Shown here piece by piece: positions 52,983-60,564 of a stretch of 64,000 bases of DNA. The notes beneath the pieces are model-generated. The model saw only the letters and a program-made list of their open reading frames with translations. It did not search any database and had not been told where the DNA came from. The stretch is taken from NCBI GenBank assembly GCA_035525225.1, contig DATLFA010000088.1:159330-223329 (forward strand), given 5' to 3'. Made by a program: the position numbers and the translations under genes. This stretch comes from DATLFA01 sp035525225 (lineage in GTDB: Bacteria; Actinomycetota; Acidimicrobiia; Acidimicrobiales; WLNW01). How positions within the stretch are numbered: the stretch's first letter is position 1; each line of letters opens with the position of its first letter.

Positions 52983-54959
52983 ATGGCGCGACGGCCGGCA
53001 CGGGCATACTCACGGCTCTCCGAGCCGTTGGTGCGCGATCAGGGTGTGTTGCGCCAAGCGACGTGGGACGAGGCACTCGACCGCGCGGCCGCCGGGTTCC
53101 GCCGAGCGATCGAGGCCAAGGGCCCGCAGGCCTTCGGGATGTTCAGTTGTTCTAAGGCGACCAACGAGATGAACTATCTCGCGCAGAAGTTTGCCCGGGC
53201 GGTGATCGGCACGAACAACATCGATTCGTGCAACCGAACTTGACACGCTCCCAGCGTCGTCGGTCTGGCGGCAGTGTTCGGGGTAGGCGGCGGAACGTCG
53301 TCGTACAAGGAGATCGAAGAGACCGACGTGATCGTGCTGTGGGGCTCCAACGCACGCGACGCTCATCCGATCTTCTTCCACCACGTGCTGGCCGGCGTAC
53401 GCAACGGTGCCCGACTCCTCGTCGTCGACCCTCGACGCACCGCGACCGCGCAGTTCGCAGACGTCTGGGTGGGGCTCGACGTGGGCACCGACATCGCGTT
53501 GGCCAACACGATGGCGCGAGAGATCATTCACCAAGGGTTGGCGAATCGAGACTTCATCGAGCGCTCTACCGTCGACTTCGAGGCGTACGCGCGCTCGGTC
53601 GAATCATGGACGCTCGAGCGGGGCGAGATGGAGACCGGAGTGCCCGCCGAAGTGATCCGGCGAGTGGCGCACGAGTACGCGTCGGCACAACGCGCCCAGA
53701 TGTGCTGGACACTCGGCATCACCGAGCACCACAACGCCGTCGAGAATGTGTTGGCGCTCATCAACTTGGCGTTGTTGTGTGGCCATGTCGGTCGCTACGG
53801 CTCGGGTCTCAACCCGCTGCGCGGTCAGAACAACGTGCAAGGCGGCGGCGATATGGGTGCGATCCCCGCGCGGCTGCCCGGCTTCCAGGACCTCACTGAT
53901 GCGAGCCTGCGCGCGAACTTCGATCAGGCGTGGGACTGCACCATCCCGCCAGTGCCCGGTTGGACCCTGACCGAGATGTTCTACGCGATGGAAAGGGGCG
54001 ATCTCACCGCGCTGTATGTAATCGGCGAGAATCCGGCGCAGAGCGAAGCCGACGCGACCCACGCACGACACCTGCTCGAAGGCCTCGACACTCTGGTCGT
54101 ACAGGACATCTTCTTGACGAAGACCGCAGAGATGGCCGATGTCGTGTTGCCCGCCGCGGCCGCTTGGTGCGAGAGCGAAGGCACGGTGACAAATAGCGAG
54201 CGGCGGGTGCAACGCGTCCGCAAGGCGCTTGATCCGCCGGGCAACGCCCGCGACGACATCGAGGTGTTGTTACTGCTCGCCGCGCGTCTAGCTCCCGCTC
54301 TCGGCCGCTCGGGCCTGGGCCCCGCTCTCGGCCGCTCGGGCCTGGGCCGCGACTGGCGTTACGGTGACGATCTCCTCGATCGTGCCGAAGCGATATGGAA
54401 TGAAGTCCGCACGCTTTCTCCGATGCACGCGGGCATGTCGTACGAACGCATCGAGGCCTTGGCCGGTATCCAATGGCCGTGCTACAGCAACGAGACGCTC
54501 GAGCCTTCATACCTGCACGGGCGCCTATGGGATGACGACCCTGCACGGCGCGGGCGTTTGGCTCCGTTCAACATCGTGACCCACGAGCTCCCGGTCGACG
54601 AACTCACCGAAGAGTTCCCGTTGCGATTGACCACCGGTCGACGTCTCGACAGCTACAACACCGGTGTGCAGTCGAGCGGCTACGCGTCGCCGTTGAGAAT
54701 TGGCGAAACACTCGACCTGTCGCCGGAGGATGCGGTTCGTCTCGATGTCACCGACGGGCAATCCGTGCGGGTGGTCTCGCGTCGTGGTTCGCTCGTGGCG
54801 CCGGCGCGTGTCGACCCCGGGCTACGGGCCGGCTTGGCGTTCATGACCTTTCACTTTTCCGACGATGTGGACACCAACGTGCTCACGATCGATGCAGTCT
54901 GTCCGCGTTCCGGTACCGCCGAGTTCAAGGCAACCGCGGTGCGGGTGGAGACGTTGTAG
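52983..54959 (+). CDS. fdhA: Formate dehydrogenase catalytic subunit (selenoprotein, C-terminal part of FdsA-type alpha subunit)
   Basis: A 658-residue molybdo- or tungsto-bis-MGD oxidoreductase that oxidises formate to CO2. The frame is open on both sides of a TGA at 53241-53243, which falls at residue 87 exactly where formate dehydrogenases have Sec or Cys: NNIDSCNRT-U-HAPSVVGLAAVFG. Downstream: GSNARDAHP, LRGQNNVQGGGDMGAIP, VIGENPAQSEADATHA, and the dinucleotide-binding domain with TTGRRLDSYNTGVQ. The N-terminal Fe4S4 domain is missing: the protein begins RLSEPLVRDQGVLRQATWDEAL, and the missing part is the end of the gene at 56801. Residues about 437-454 (two PALGRSGLG units) come from the dispersed repeat. 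The stop abuts the next ATG (TAGATG). Confidence 0.9.
53241..53272 (+). promoter_or_regulatory. Selenocysteine codon with bacterial SECIS-like hairpin
   Basis: After the TGA, 12 nt separate it from GTCGTC-GGTCT-GGCGGC (53256-53272), a 6-bp stem (with G-U pairs) whose apical loop begins GGUC, as in the SelB-binding loop of E. coli fdhF. Position and loop fit a bSECIS. Needs selenocysteine machinery elsewhere in the genome. Confidence 0.75.
54294..54347. repeat. Dispersed repeat inside fdhA, two copies (27-bp period)
   Basis: CCCGCTCTCGG then CCGCTCGGGCCTGGGC from 54294 and again from 54321, lacking the TGAAG core of other copies. Both are in frame and encode PALGRSGLG twice. Confidence 0.85.
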
Positions 54960-56804
54960 ATGGAGCATGCCCTCGAGGCCGAAGCAACAGCCGCCGAGCA
55001 AGCCGCGGTCGACGAGGTGCTGGGCCGATCGGCATCGTCGTGGGAGGGAGCGCAACGAAGCGAGCACGACCTACGCGTTTCGTTCGCTCGCGATGACCGC
55101 GGCCCGGGTCGTGACCTACTCCTGCCCACATTGCGTGCGTTGCAGTCGCGCGCGGGCTGGATCAGCCAGGGCGGCCTCGGGTACGTCTGTCGCCGCCTTT
55201 CGATCGCCCCGGCCGACGCGTACGGCGTCGCGTCGTTCTACGGATTGTTCTCGCTGGAGCCGAGCCCCGCGCGGGTCGTGCACGTATGTACCGACCTCGC
55301 GTGCAAGCTGAACGGGGCCGACGCCGTCGTCGAACAGTTGCGGGTCGGCGAGGCGCCGACGGGTGCACGCGAGATGAGCACTTGGCGTCCCACCCCGTGC
55401 CTCGGGTTGTGCGAACGCGCGCCGGCGGCACTGGTCATCCATGCCGGCGACCCACCCTACGAAGCGCCGTTGCCGTCCGTCGACGCCGATGCGATTCGCG
55501 TCGCGATGAACGGGGCCATCGCAGCTGCCTGGGCCCACGCGGCGAGCGTGCCGCAGCGCGACGGCCAAGGTCTGGTCCTGTTGCGCCGGGTCGGCGTCGT
55601 CGATCCGGCGAGCCTCGACGACTACGTCGCCCACGGCGGACGGCGGGCCTTGGCACGCGCGTTCGAACTGGGGCCCGAGGGCGTCGTACGCGAAGTGCTC
55701 GACAGCGGGCTCGTCGGGCGCGGCGGCGCCGCGTTCCCCACCGGTCGCAAGTGGCAAGCCGTCCGCGAACACGAGCGCCGCCCGCACGTGGTGGTGTGCA
55801 ACGCCGACGAGAGCGAGCCCGGCACCTTCAAAGACCGCGTCTTGATGGAGGGCGACCCCTTCGCCGTGATCGAGGCCATCACCATCGCCGGCTACGCGAC
55901 GGGTTGTGAGCGGGGCTACATCTACCTGCGGGGCGAGTACCCGATCGCGTTCGAGCGGCTCGATCATGCCATCACGACGGCCCGGGCCGCCGGCTGGCTC
56001 GGCGACGACATCGGCCGCAGTGGGTTCTCGTTCGATATCGAGATCCGTCGTGGCGCGGGCGCGTACATCTGCGGCGAAGAGACCGCGATCTTCAACTCGA
56101 TCGAGGGTTATCGGGGTGAACCTCGCAACAAACCGCCGTACCCCACTGACGTCGGTCTCTTCGGATTGCCGACCGTGGTGAACAACGTCGAGACGTTGGT
56201 GAACGTGTTGCCGATCCTCGAGCACGGCGCCACCGCCTACGTCGCGACCGGCACCGAAGGCTCGACCGGAACCAAGCTCTTTTGCCTGTCGGGCTGCGTG
56301 GCCCGGCCGGGCGTCTACGAGGTGGAGTTCGGTATCTCACTGCGCGACCTGCTCGCGATGGCGGGCGGTGTGCGCGGCGGGCGCGCGCTGCAATGCGTGT
56401 TGCTCGGTGGCGCGGCCGGCATGTTCGTGCGTGCCGACGAGATCGACCTCGCGCTGACGTTCGAAGGCACGCGTGCCGCGTCGGCGTCGCTCGGCTCGGG
56501 GGTCGTGCTGGTACTCGACGACACCGTCGATCTGGTGGCGTTCTTGCGGCGCATCGCCGCGTTCTTCCGGGAGGAGTCGTGTGGCCAATGCGTGCCGTGC
56601 CGAATCGGCGCGGTGCGTCAGGACGAACTGCTCGAACGGTTGGCTGCCGGTCATCCGCGGCAGTCGGTCGACGCAGAATTGACACTGCTGTCCGACATCG
56701 CGCAGGCGATGCGCGACGCATCGATCTGCGGCCTCGGGCAGACTGCCGGTAGTGCGATCGAATCCGCGATGGTGAAGCTCCAACCGTTCCGGCGCTCCCG
56801 ATGA
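54960..56804 (+). CDS. Formate dehydrogenase diaphorase subunit, fused NuoE/NuoF (FdsG-FdsB) type
   Basis: A 614-residue fusion that passes electrons from formate oxidation to NAD+. Residues 1-about 190 are NuoE-like with a thioredoxin-type 2Fe-2S site (C110, C115, C147, C151 in CTDLAC and PCLGLC). Residues about 200-614 are NuoF-like: FMN site GRGGAAFPTGRKW, the NADH-binding GAGAYICGEETAIFNSIEG, and a C-terminal 4Fe-4S motif ESCGQCVPCRIG with C541, C544, C547 and C590. The start ATG abuts the fdhA stop and the end overlaps the next gene by 4 bp. Separate FdsG and FdsB are common elsewhere. Confidence 0.9.
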   Translation: MEHALEAEATAAEQAAVDEVLGRSASSWEGAQRSEHDLRVSFARDDRGPGRDLLLPTLRALQSRAGWISQGGLGYVCRRLSIAPADAYGVASFYGLFSLEPSPARVVHVCTDLACKLNGADAVVEQLRVGEAPTGAREMSTWRPTPCLGLCERAPAALVIHAGDPPYEAPLPSVDADAIRVAMNGAIAAAWAHAASVPQRDGQGLVLLRRVGVVDPASLDDYVAHGGRRALARAFELGPEGVVREVLDSGLVGRGGAAFPTGRKWQAVREHERRPHVVVCNADESEPGTFKDRVLMEGDPFAVIEAITIAGYATGCERGYIYLRGEYPIAFERLDHAITTARAAGWLGDDIGRSGFSFDIEIRRGAGAYICGEETAIFNSIEGYRGEPRNKPPYPTDVGLFGLPTVVNNVETLVNVLPILEHGATAYVATGTEGSTGTKLFCLSGCVARPGVYEVEFGISLRDLLAMAGGVRGGRALQCVLLGGAAGMFVRADEIDLALTFEGTRAASASLGSGVVLVLDDTVDLVAFLRRIAAFFREESCGQCVPCRIGAVRQDELLERLAAGHPRQSVDAELTLLSDIAQAMRDASICGLGQTAGSAIESAMVKLQPFRRSR

Positions 56805-57652
56805 CCGAGCAACCCGTGGCGGCGCCGCGCCGTCTCATCGAGATCACCATCGACGGTGAGTCCCACCGCGTCCCCGAAGGCTCGACCGTGCTGGCGGCAT
56901 GCACGGCAGCGGGCTGCGACATCCCGACGCTGTGTTATGGCGACACACTGACACCCAAGAACGCGTGCCGTGTGTGCGTGGTCGAGGTGGAGGGCTCGCG
57001 CGCGTTGGTGCCTTCGTGCTCGCGCCCGGTCGATGCGGCAATGGTGGTTCACACCGATACCGAGCGCACGCGGCACTCACGGCGCATGGTGCTCGAGCTC
57101 TTGGCCAGCGCGAGTGACCTCTCGATCGCGCCCAATGTCGATCGGTGGATGGTCGAATACGGCGCGCAACCCGAACGTTACGGCGAACGATCGACGGTCG
57201 AGCAACCGGTCAAGATCGACAACGACCTCTATGTGCGGGACTACGCCAAGTGCATCTTGTGTTACAAGTGCGTCGACGCCTGTGGCGAGCAATGGCAGAA
57301 CACGTTCGCGATCGGCGTCGCCGGGCGCGGCTTCGACGCGACCATCTCGACCGAGTGGGACGTGGCGCTGATCGATTCGGCCTGTGTCTACTGCGGCAAC
57401 TGCATCGCCGTGTGCCCGACGGGGGCGCTGATGCCGACGTCGGAGTTCGAGATGCGGGCAGCCGGCACCTGGGACGAGGCGCGACAAACGATCACCGACA
57501 CGATCTGCCCGTATTGCGGCGTCGGCTGCACATTGAGCCTGCACGTGCAGGACAACCGCATCGTCAAGGTGACGTCACCGCACGATCACGACATCACGCG
57601 CGGCAACTTGTGCATCAAAGGCCGATTCGGCTTCGAACACGTGCAGAGCTGA
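56801..57652 (+). CDS. Formate dehydrogenase Fe-S subunit: NuoG-like N-terminus plus the Fe4S4 domain of the catalytic subunit
   Basis: A 283-residue electron-transfer protein. In order: 2Fe-2S ferredoxin domain (C45, C56, C59, C73), a region without the usual His/Cys cluster, two 4Fe-4S sites (C151, C154, C157, C161 and C195, C198, C201, C205) and the molybdopterin Fe4S4 domain (C236, C239, C243, C271 in CPYCGVGC and GNLCIKGRFGFEHVQS). Ordinary FdsA proteins have these domains N-terminal to the catalytic part. Here the protein stops at exactly the point where fdhA begins, so this gene plus fdhA (283+658 residues) rebuild one FdsA, with the halves in reversed gene order. Confidence 0.88.
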   Translation: MTEQPVAAPRRLIEITIDGESHRVPEGSTVLAACTAAGCDIPTLCYGDTLTPKNACRVCVVEVEGSRALVPSCSRPVDAAMVVHTDTERTRHSRRMVLELLASASDLSIAPNVDRWMVEYGAQPERYGERSTVEQPVKIDNDLYVRDYAKCILCYKCVDACGEQWQNTFAIGVAGRGFDATISTEWDVALIDSACVYCGNCIAVCPTGALMPTSEFEMRAAGTWDEARQTITDTICPYCGVGCTLSLHVQDNRIVKVTSPHDHDITRGNLCIKGRFGFEHVQS

Positions 57653-57685
57653 CCCGATGCAGGGCTGACCCACTGAAGAGGGCGG

Positions 57686-58909
57686 CTACTTCTTGATGCC
57701 GTAGTACTTGTCGAGGTGGTAGAGCTTGATGGCGTTGCCCCGGAACAGCTTGTGCGTCTCTGTCTTGTTGAGCTTGGCCCGGGCCACGATGTCCTCCGCC
57801 ACCTTCAGGGTGTGGGGGAAGGTCGAATCCGCGTGGGGGAAGTCGACTTCGAACGTGATCTGGTCCATGCCGATCTGGTTGCGGTTACGCAGGCCGGTGT
57901 CGTCGTCGAAGATGCAGAACCAGATGTGGTCCTTGACATAAGTCGACGGCGGCGCGGGTAGATCGGAGCCGAAGTTGGTGTCGCCGCGCTCGTGCCACAA
58001 CTTGTCGGCCCGCTCGAGCACGTACGGCACCCAGCCGACCTGACCCTCGCTGTACGCGATGCGCAACTCGGGGAAGCGTTGGAAGACGCCGGACATCAAG
58101 TAGTCGATCATCGATCCCATTGCGTTTTGGAACGTGAGAATGGAGCTGACGATGAACGGCGAGTCGGGTGACGTCGAAGGCATCTTCGAGGACGAGCCGA
58201 TGTGCATGTTGACCACCGTGTCGGTCTCTACACACGCCTGGAACACCGGATCCCAGAAGCGATCCTTGTCGTGCACCGATGGCAGGCCGAGGTGGTACGG
58301 GTTCTCGGAGAATGTGATCGCGTGGCTGCCCTTGTCGGCGCAGCGGTGGATCTCTTTGGCGGCCAACTGCGGATCCCACAGCGGGATGATCGTCAACGGG
58401 ATGAGGCGTGCGTGGCCCGCACCCGCGCACCATTCGTCGATCGTCCAGTCGTTGTACGCCTGCACGCACAACAGCGCGAGCTCTTTGTCCTGCCGTTCGA
58501 GGAAGGCTTGCCCGCAGAACCGCGGCAACACGTTGGGGAAGTTGATCGACGCCTGGACGTGGTTGGCGTCCATGTCCTCGAGCCGTTCCTTCTGCTTCCA
58601 ACCGCCAGGGCGGATCTGGTCGAAGGTGACCGGTTCGTTGTCGAGGTTGGCAAAACCGCTCGCCGCCGAGAGCTTGGGGAACGGGTACACGAGATCGTCG
58701 TAGAGCCAGATATCGCACCAGTCGCCGTCGGGTACGTTGCGTTCGAACGTGAACACGCCGCCGACCATCTTCATGGTGCACTTCTCGCGCACGATGCGCG
58801 GAGCGCGGTCTTGATACTTCGCCGGAAGGCGGTTGGTCCACAGATCGGGAGGCTCGACGACGTGATCGTCGACGGAGATGATCTTGGGAACTTCGGGTAA
58901 CGAGGCCAT
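57686..58909 (-). CDS. Amidohydrolase family protein (Amidohydro_2)
   Basis: A 407-residue protein paralogous to the one at 51602: IISVDDHVVEPPDLWTNRLP, ERLEDMDANHVQASINFPN, YNDWTIDEWCAGAGHARLIPL, VVNMHIGSSSK, FPELRIAYSEGQVGWVPYVLERAD and ITFEVDFPHADSTFP. The start ATG has GAGGGGAC upstream. It converges on the formate dehydrogenase operon. The closest characterised relatives include decarboxylases, but no substrate can be assigned. Confidence 0.88.
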   Translation of the reverse strand: MASLPEVPKIISVDDHVVEPPDLWTNRLPAKYQDRAPRIVREKCTMKMVGGVFTFERNVPDGDWCDIWLYDDLVYPFPKLSAASGFANLDNEPVTFDQIRPGGWKQKERLEDMDANHVQASINFPNVLPRFCGQAFLERQDKELALLCVQAYNDWTIDEWCAGAGHARLIPLTIIPLWDPQLAAKEIHRCADKGSHAITFSENPYHLGLPSVHDKDRFWDPVFQACVETDTVVNMHIGSSSKMPSTSPDSPFIVSSILTFQNAMGSMIDYLMSGVFQRFPELRIAYSEGQVGWVPYVLERADKLWHERGDTNFGSDLPAPPSTYVKDHIWFCIFDDDTGLRNRNQIGMDQITFEVDFPHADSTFPHTLKVAEDIVARAKLNKTETHKLFRGNAIKLYHLDKYYGIKK

Positions 58910-58991
58910 GGGGTCCCCTCTTCGACTGGCGGGCACCGCGATCGTACAGCTACTGGTGCCGGCGACGGGCTCGTGAACATGTGTCGTCCCG

Positions 58992-59010
58992 CAGGGCCCG
59001 AGCGGAGCGG
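58992..59010. repeat. Remnant of the dispersed repeat in reverse orientation
   Basis: CAGGGCCCGAGCGGAGCGGA is the reverse complement of TCCGCT-CCGCTCGGGCCC, that is, a repeat copy with the TGAAGGG core lost. It lies between the divergent amidohydrolase and hydrolase genes. Confidence 0.5.
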
Positions 59011-59047
59011 ATACAAAATGTGGGGGCTGCCGATCTCGGAGGTCACG

Positions 59048-59746
59048 ATGTCGATGTTCGTCCTGGTGCACGGCGCCTATCACGGTGGGTGGTGCTGGAG
59101 CCGCCTCGTGCCCGAGCTCGAGGGCCTCGGCCACCGCGTGATTGCGCCTGACCTGCCCTGCGACGACCCCGGTGCGGGCTACGACGAGTACGTGGCAGCC
59201 GTGCTCGACGCCATGGACGAGGCGGGCGCGGGATCCGACGTGGTGGTCGTGGGGCATTCGCTCGGAGGGTTCACCATTCCGCTCGTCGCGCAGCGGCGAC
59301 CGGTACGGCGGCTGGTCTTCCTGTGCACGGCGCCGGTGATCGGTGGCCCGAGGGCCGACGAGTTGCGGGCGCGGATGGTGACCCCGCGCTTCGGCGCGAT
59401 GGCGCGCTTTCGCGACGAGCAGGGTCGCGCCCTCATGAGCGCCGCCGACGCGTGGGACGGCTTCTACCGCGACTGCGACGACGCCACCGCCGCATGGGCG
59501 ATCGCCCGCTTGCGCCCGCAGGGAGCGCGTCCGATGCTCGACCCGTGGCCGATCACCACGTGGCCCGACGCCGCGCGCTCGGTGATCCTCACGCGCGACG
59601 ACGGTGCGGTGTCACTCGACGCGGCGCTCGAGGCGGGCAGGGTGATCCTCGACGGCGCCGACCCGATCGTCATGGACGGCAGCCACTCGCCGTTCCTGTC
59701 GCGGCCGGCCGAGTTGGCGCGCCTACTTCACAGCACCAACGTCTGA
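59048..59746 (+). CDS. Alpha/beta hydrolase
   Basis: A 232-residue compact alpha/beta hydrolase. The oxyanion region is FVLVHGAYHGGWCWSRLVPE, the nucleophile elbow VVVGHSLGGFTIPL (Ser), and the catalytic His lies in VMDGSHSPFLSRPAELA. This is the esterase/methylesterase-like group with HGAxHGGWCW. GGAGG precedes the ATG at 59048. Its 3' end overlaps the opposing SDR gene by 19 bp. Confidence 0.87.
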   Translation: MSMFVLVHGAYHGGWCWSRLVPELEGLGHRVIAPDLPCDDPGAGYDEYVAAVLDAMDEAGAGSDVVVVGHSLGGFTIPLVAQRRPVRRLVFLCTAPVIGGPRADELRARMVTPRFGAMARFRDEQGRALMSAADAWDGFYRDCDDATAAWAIARLRPQGARPMLDPWPITTWPDAARSVILTRDDGAVSLDAALEAGRVILDGADPIVMDGSHSPFLSRPAELARLLHSTNV

Positions 59747-60468
59747 CCACCGTCGACGGGCAAGAGCACTCCGTTGATGTAGCCCGCCAACGGTGAGAGC
59801 AGCCACACGATGGGATACGCGATGTCGTCTGCGACCGCCCACCTCTGAAGGGGATTGATCTCGGCCCAGTGGCGGCCGAGATCGGAGTCGGTCCACTTGG
59901 ATGTACGAGCCGTGTTGACGAGTGAAGGTGCGACCGCGTTGACTCGCACCTGGGGGGCCAAGGCAAGGGCCATCGAGCGCGTGTAGCCCGCGATCGCGGC
60001 CTTGTTGGCGCCGTACCACGCGGGGTCGGTGCCGACCATGTTGCCGGCTACCGATGCGACGTTGACGATGCTGGCATCTGGCGGTGGCGCAGTCGCCAAC
60101 CACGAACGGGTGACGAGCTCGACACTGCCGGCGCCGAGGCGCATCCCGTCGTCGAAGGAGTACGGGTCGGCCGCTCGGGGACCGGCGTTGTTGACGAGAT
60201 ACCGCACGGGGCCCAGTCGGGTGATCGTGTCCGCGAACGCGGCCTCTACCGCGTCGGGATCACTCACGTCGGCGATCACGAGATGTGAGCGTGAATCGGC
60301 GACACCCAGCGCGTCGATCGTCGCCTTGGCGGTGTCGGCCGCAATGTCCCACAAGGCGACGCGCAGTCCCAGTGCCGCGCACGCGATCGCGGTCGCGCGA
60401 CCGATACCGCTGCCGCCACCGGTGATCACGACGGTGTCGTCGGCAAACCCCCAACGAGCAAGATCCAT
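59728..60468 (-). CDS. SDR family NAD(P)-dependent oxidoreductase
   Basis: A 246-residue SDR: VVITGGGSGIGRATAIACA, YLVNNAGPRAADPYS, NVASVAGNMVGTDPAWYGANK (Ser, Tyr, Lys) and YINGVLLPVDGGQTLVL. The start ATG is 8 nt downstream of TACGGT with no Shine-Dalgarno sequence, so leader-poor translation is possible. It is divergent from the E2 gene and ends overlapping the alpha/beta hydrolase. Confidence 0.9.
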   Translation of the reverse strand: MDLARWGFADDTVVITGGGSGIGRATAIACAALGLRVALWDIAADTAKATIDALGVADSRSHLVIADVSDPDAVEAAFADTITRLGPVRYLVNNAGPRAADPYSFDDGMRLGAGSVELVTRSWLATAPPPDASIVNVASVAGNMVGTDPAWYGANKAAIAGYTRSMALALAPQVRVNAVAPSLVNTARTSKWTDSDLGRHWAEINPLQRWAVADDIAYPIVWLLSPLAGYINGVLLPVDGGQTLVL

Positions 60469-60564
60469 GGTTGCGAACCGTACCCGCGTCGCACGGGTTG
60501 CCGCGAACCGCCAGTTAGACTCGTTGCAATACTGCCGATCGGGGGTTGTCGATGGAAGTTGTCG

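Noticed and set aside
52983..53243. Short ORF ending at TGA, as if fdhA were truncated or frameshifted
   Set aside because: The frame continues unchanged beyond the TGA, the TGA sits at the known Sec position and a SECIS-like hairpin follows, so one selenoprotein is the better reading.
57630..57668. Direct repeat GCAGRGCTGACCC at the end of the formate dehydrogenase operon
   Set aside because: Two 13-bp copies around the stop codon; too short and isolated to interpret beyond local slippage.
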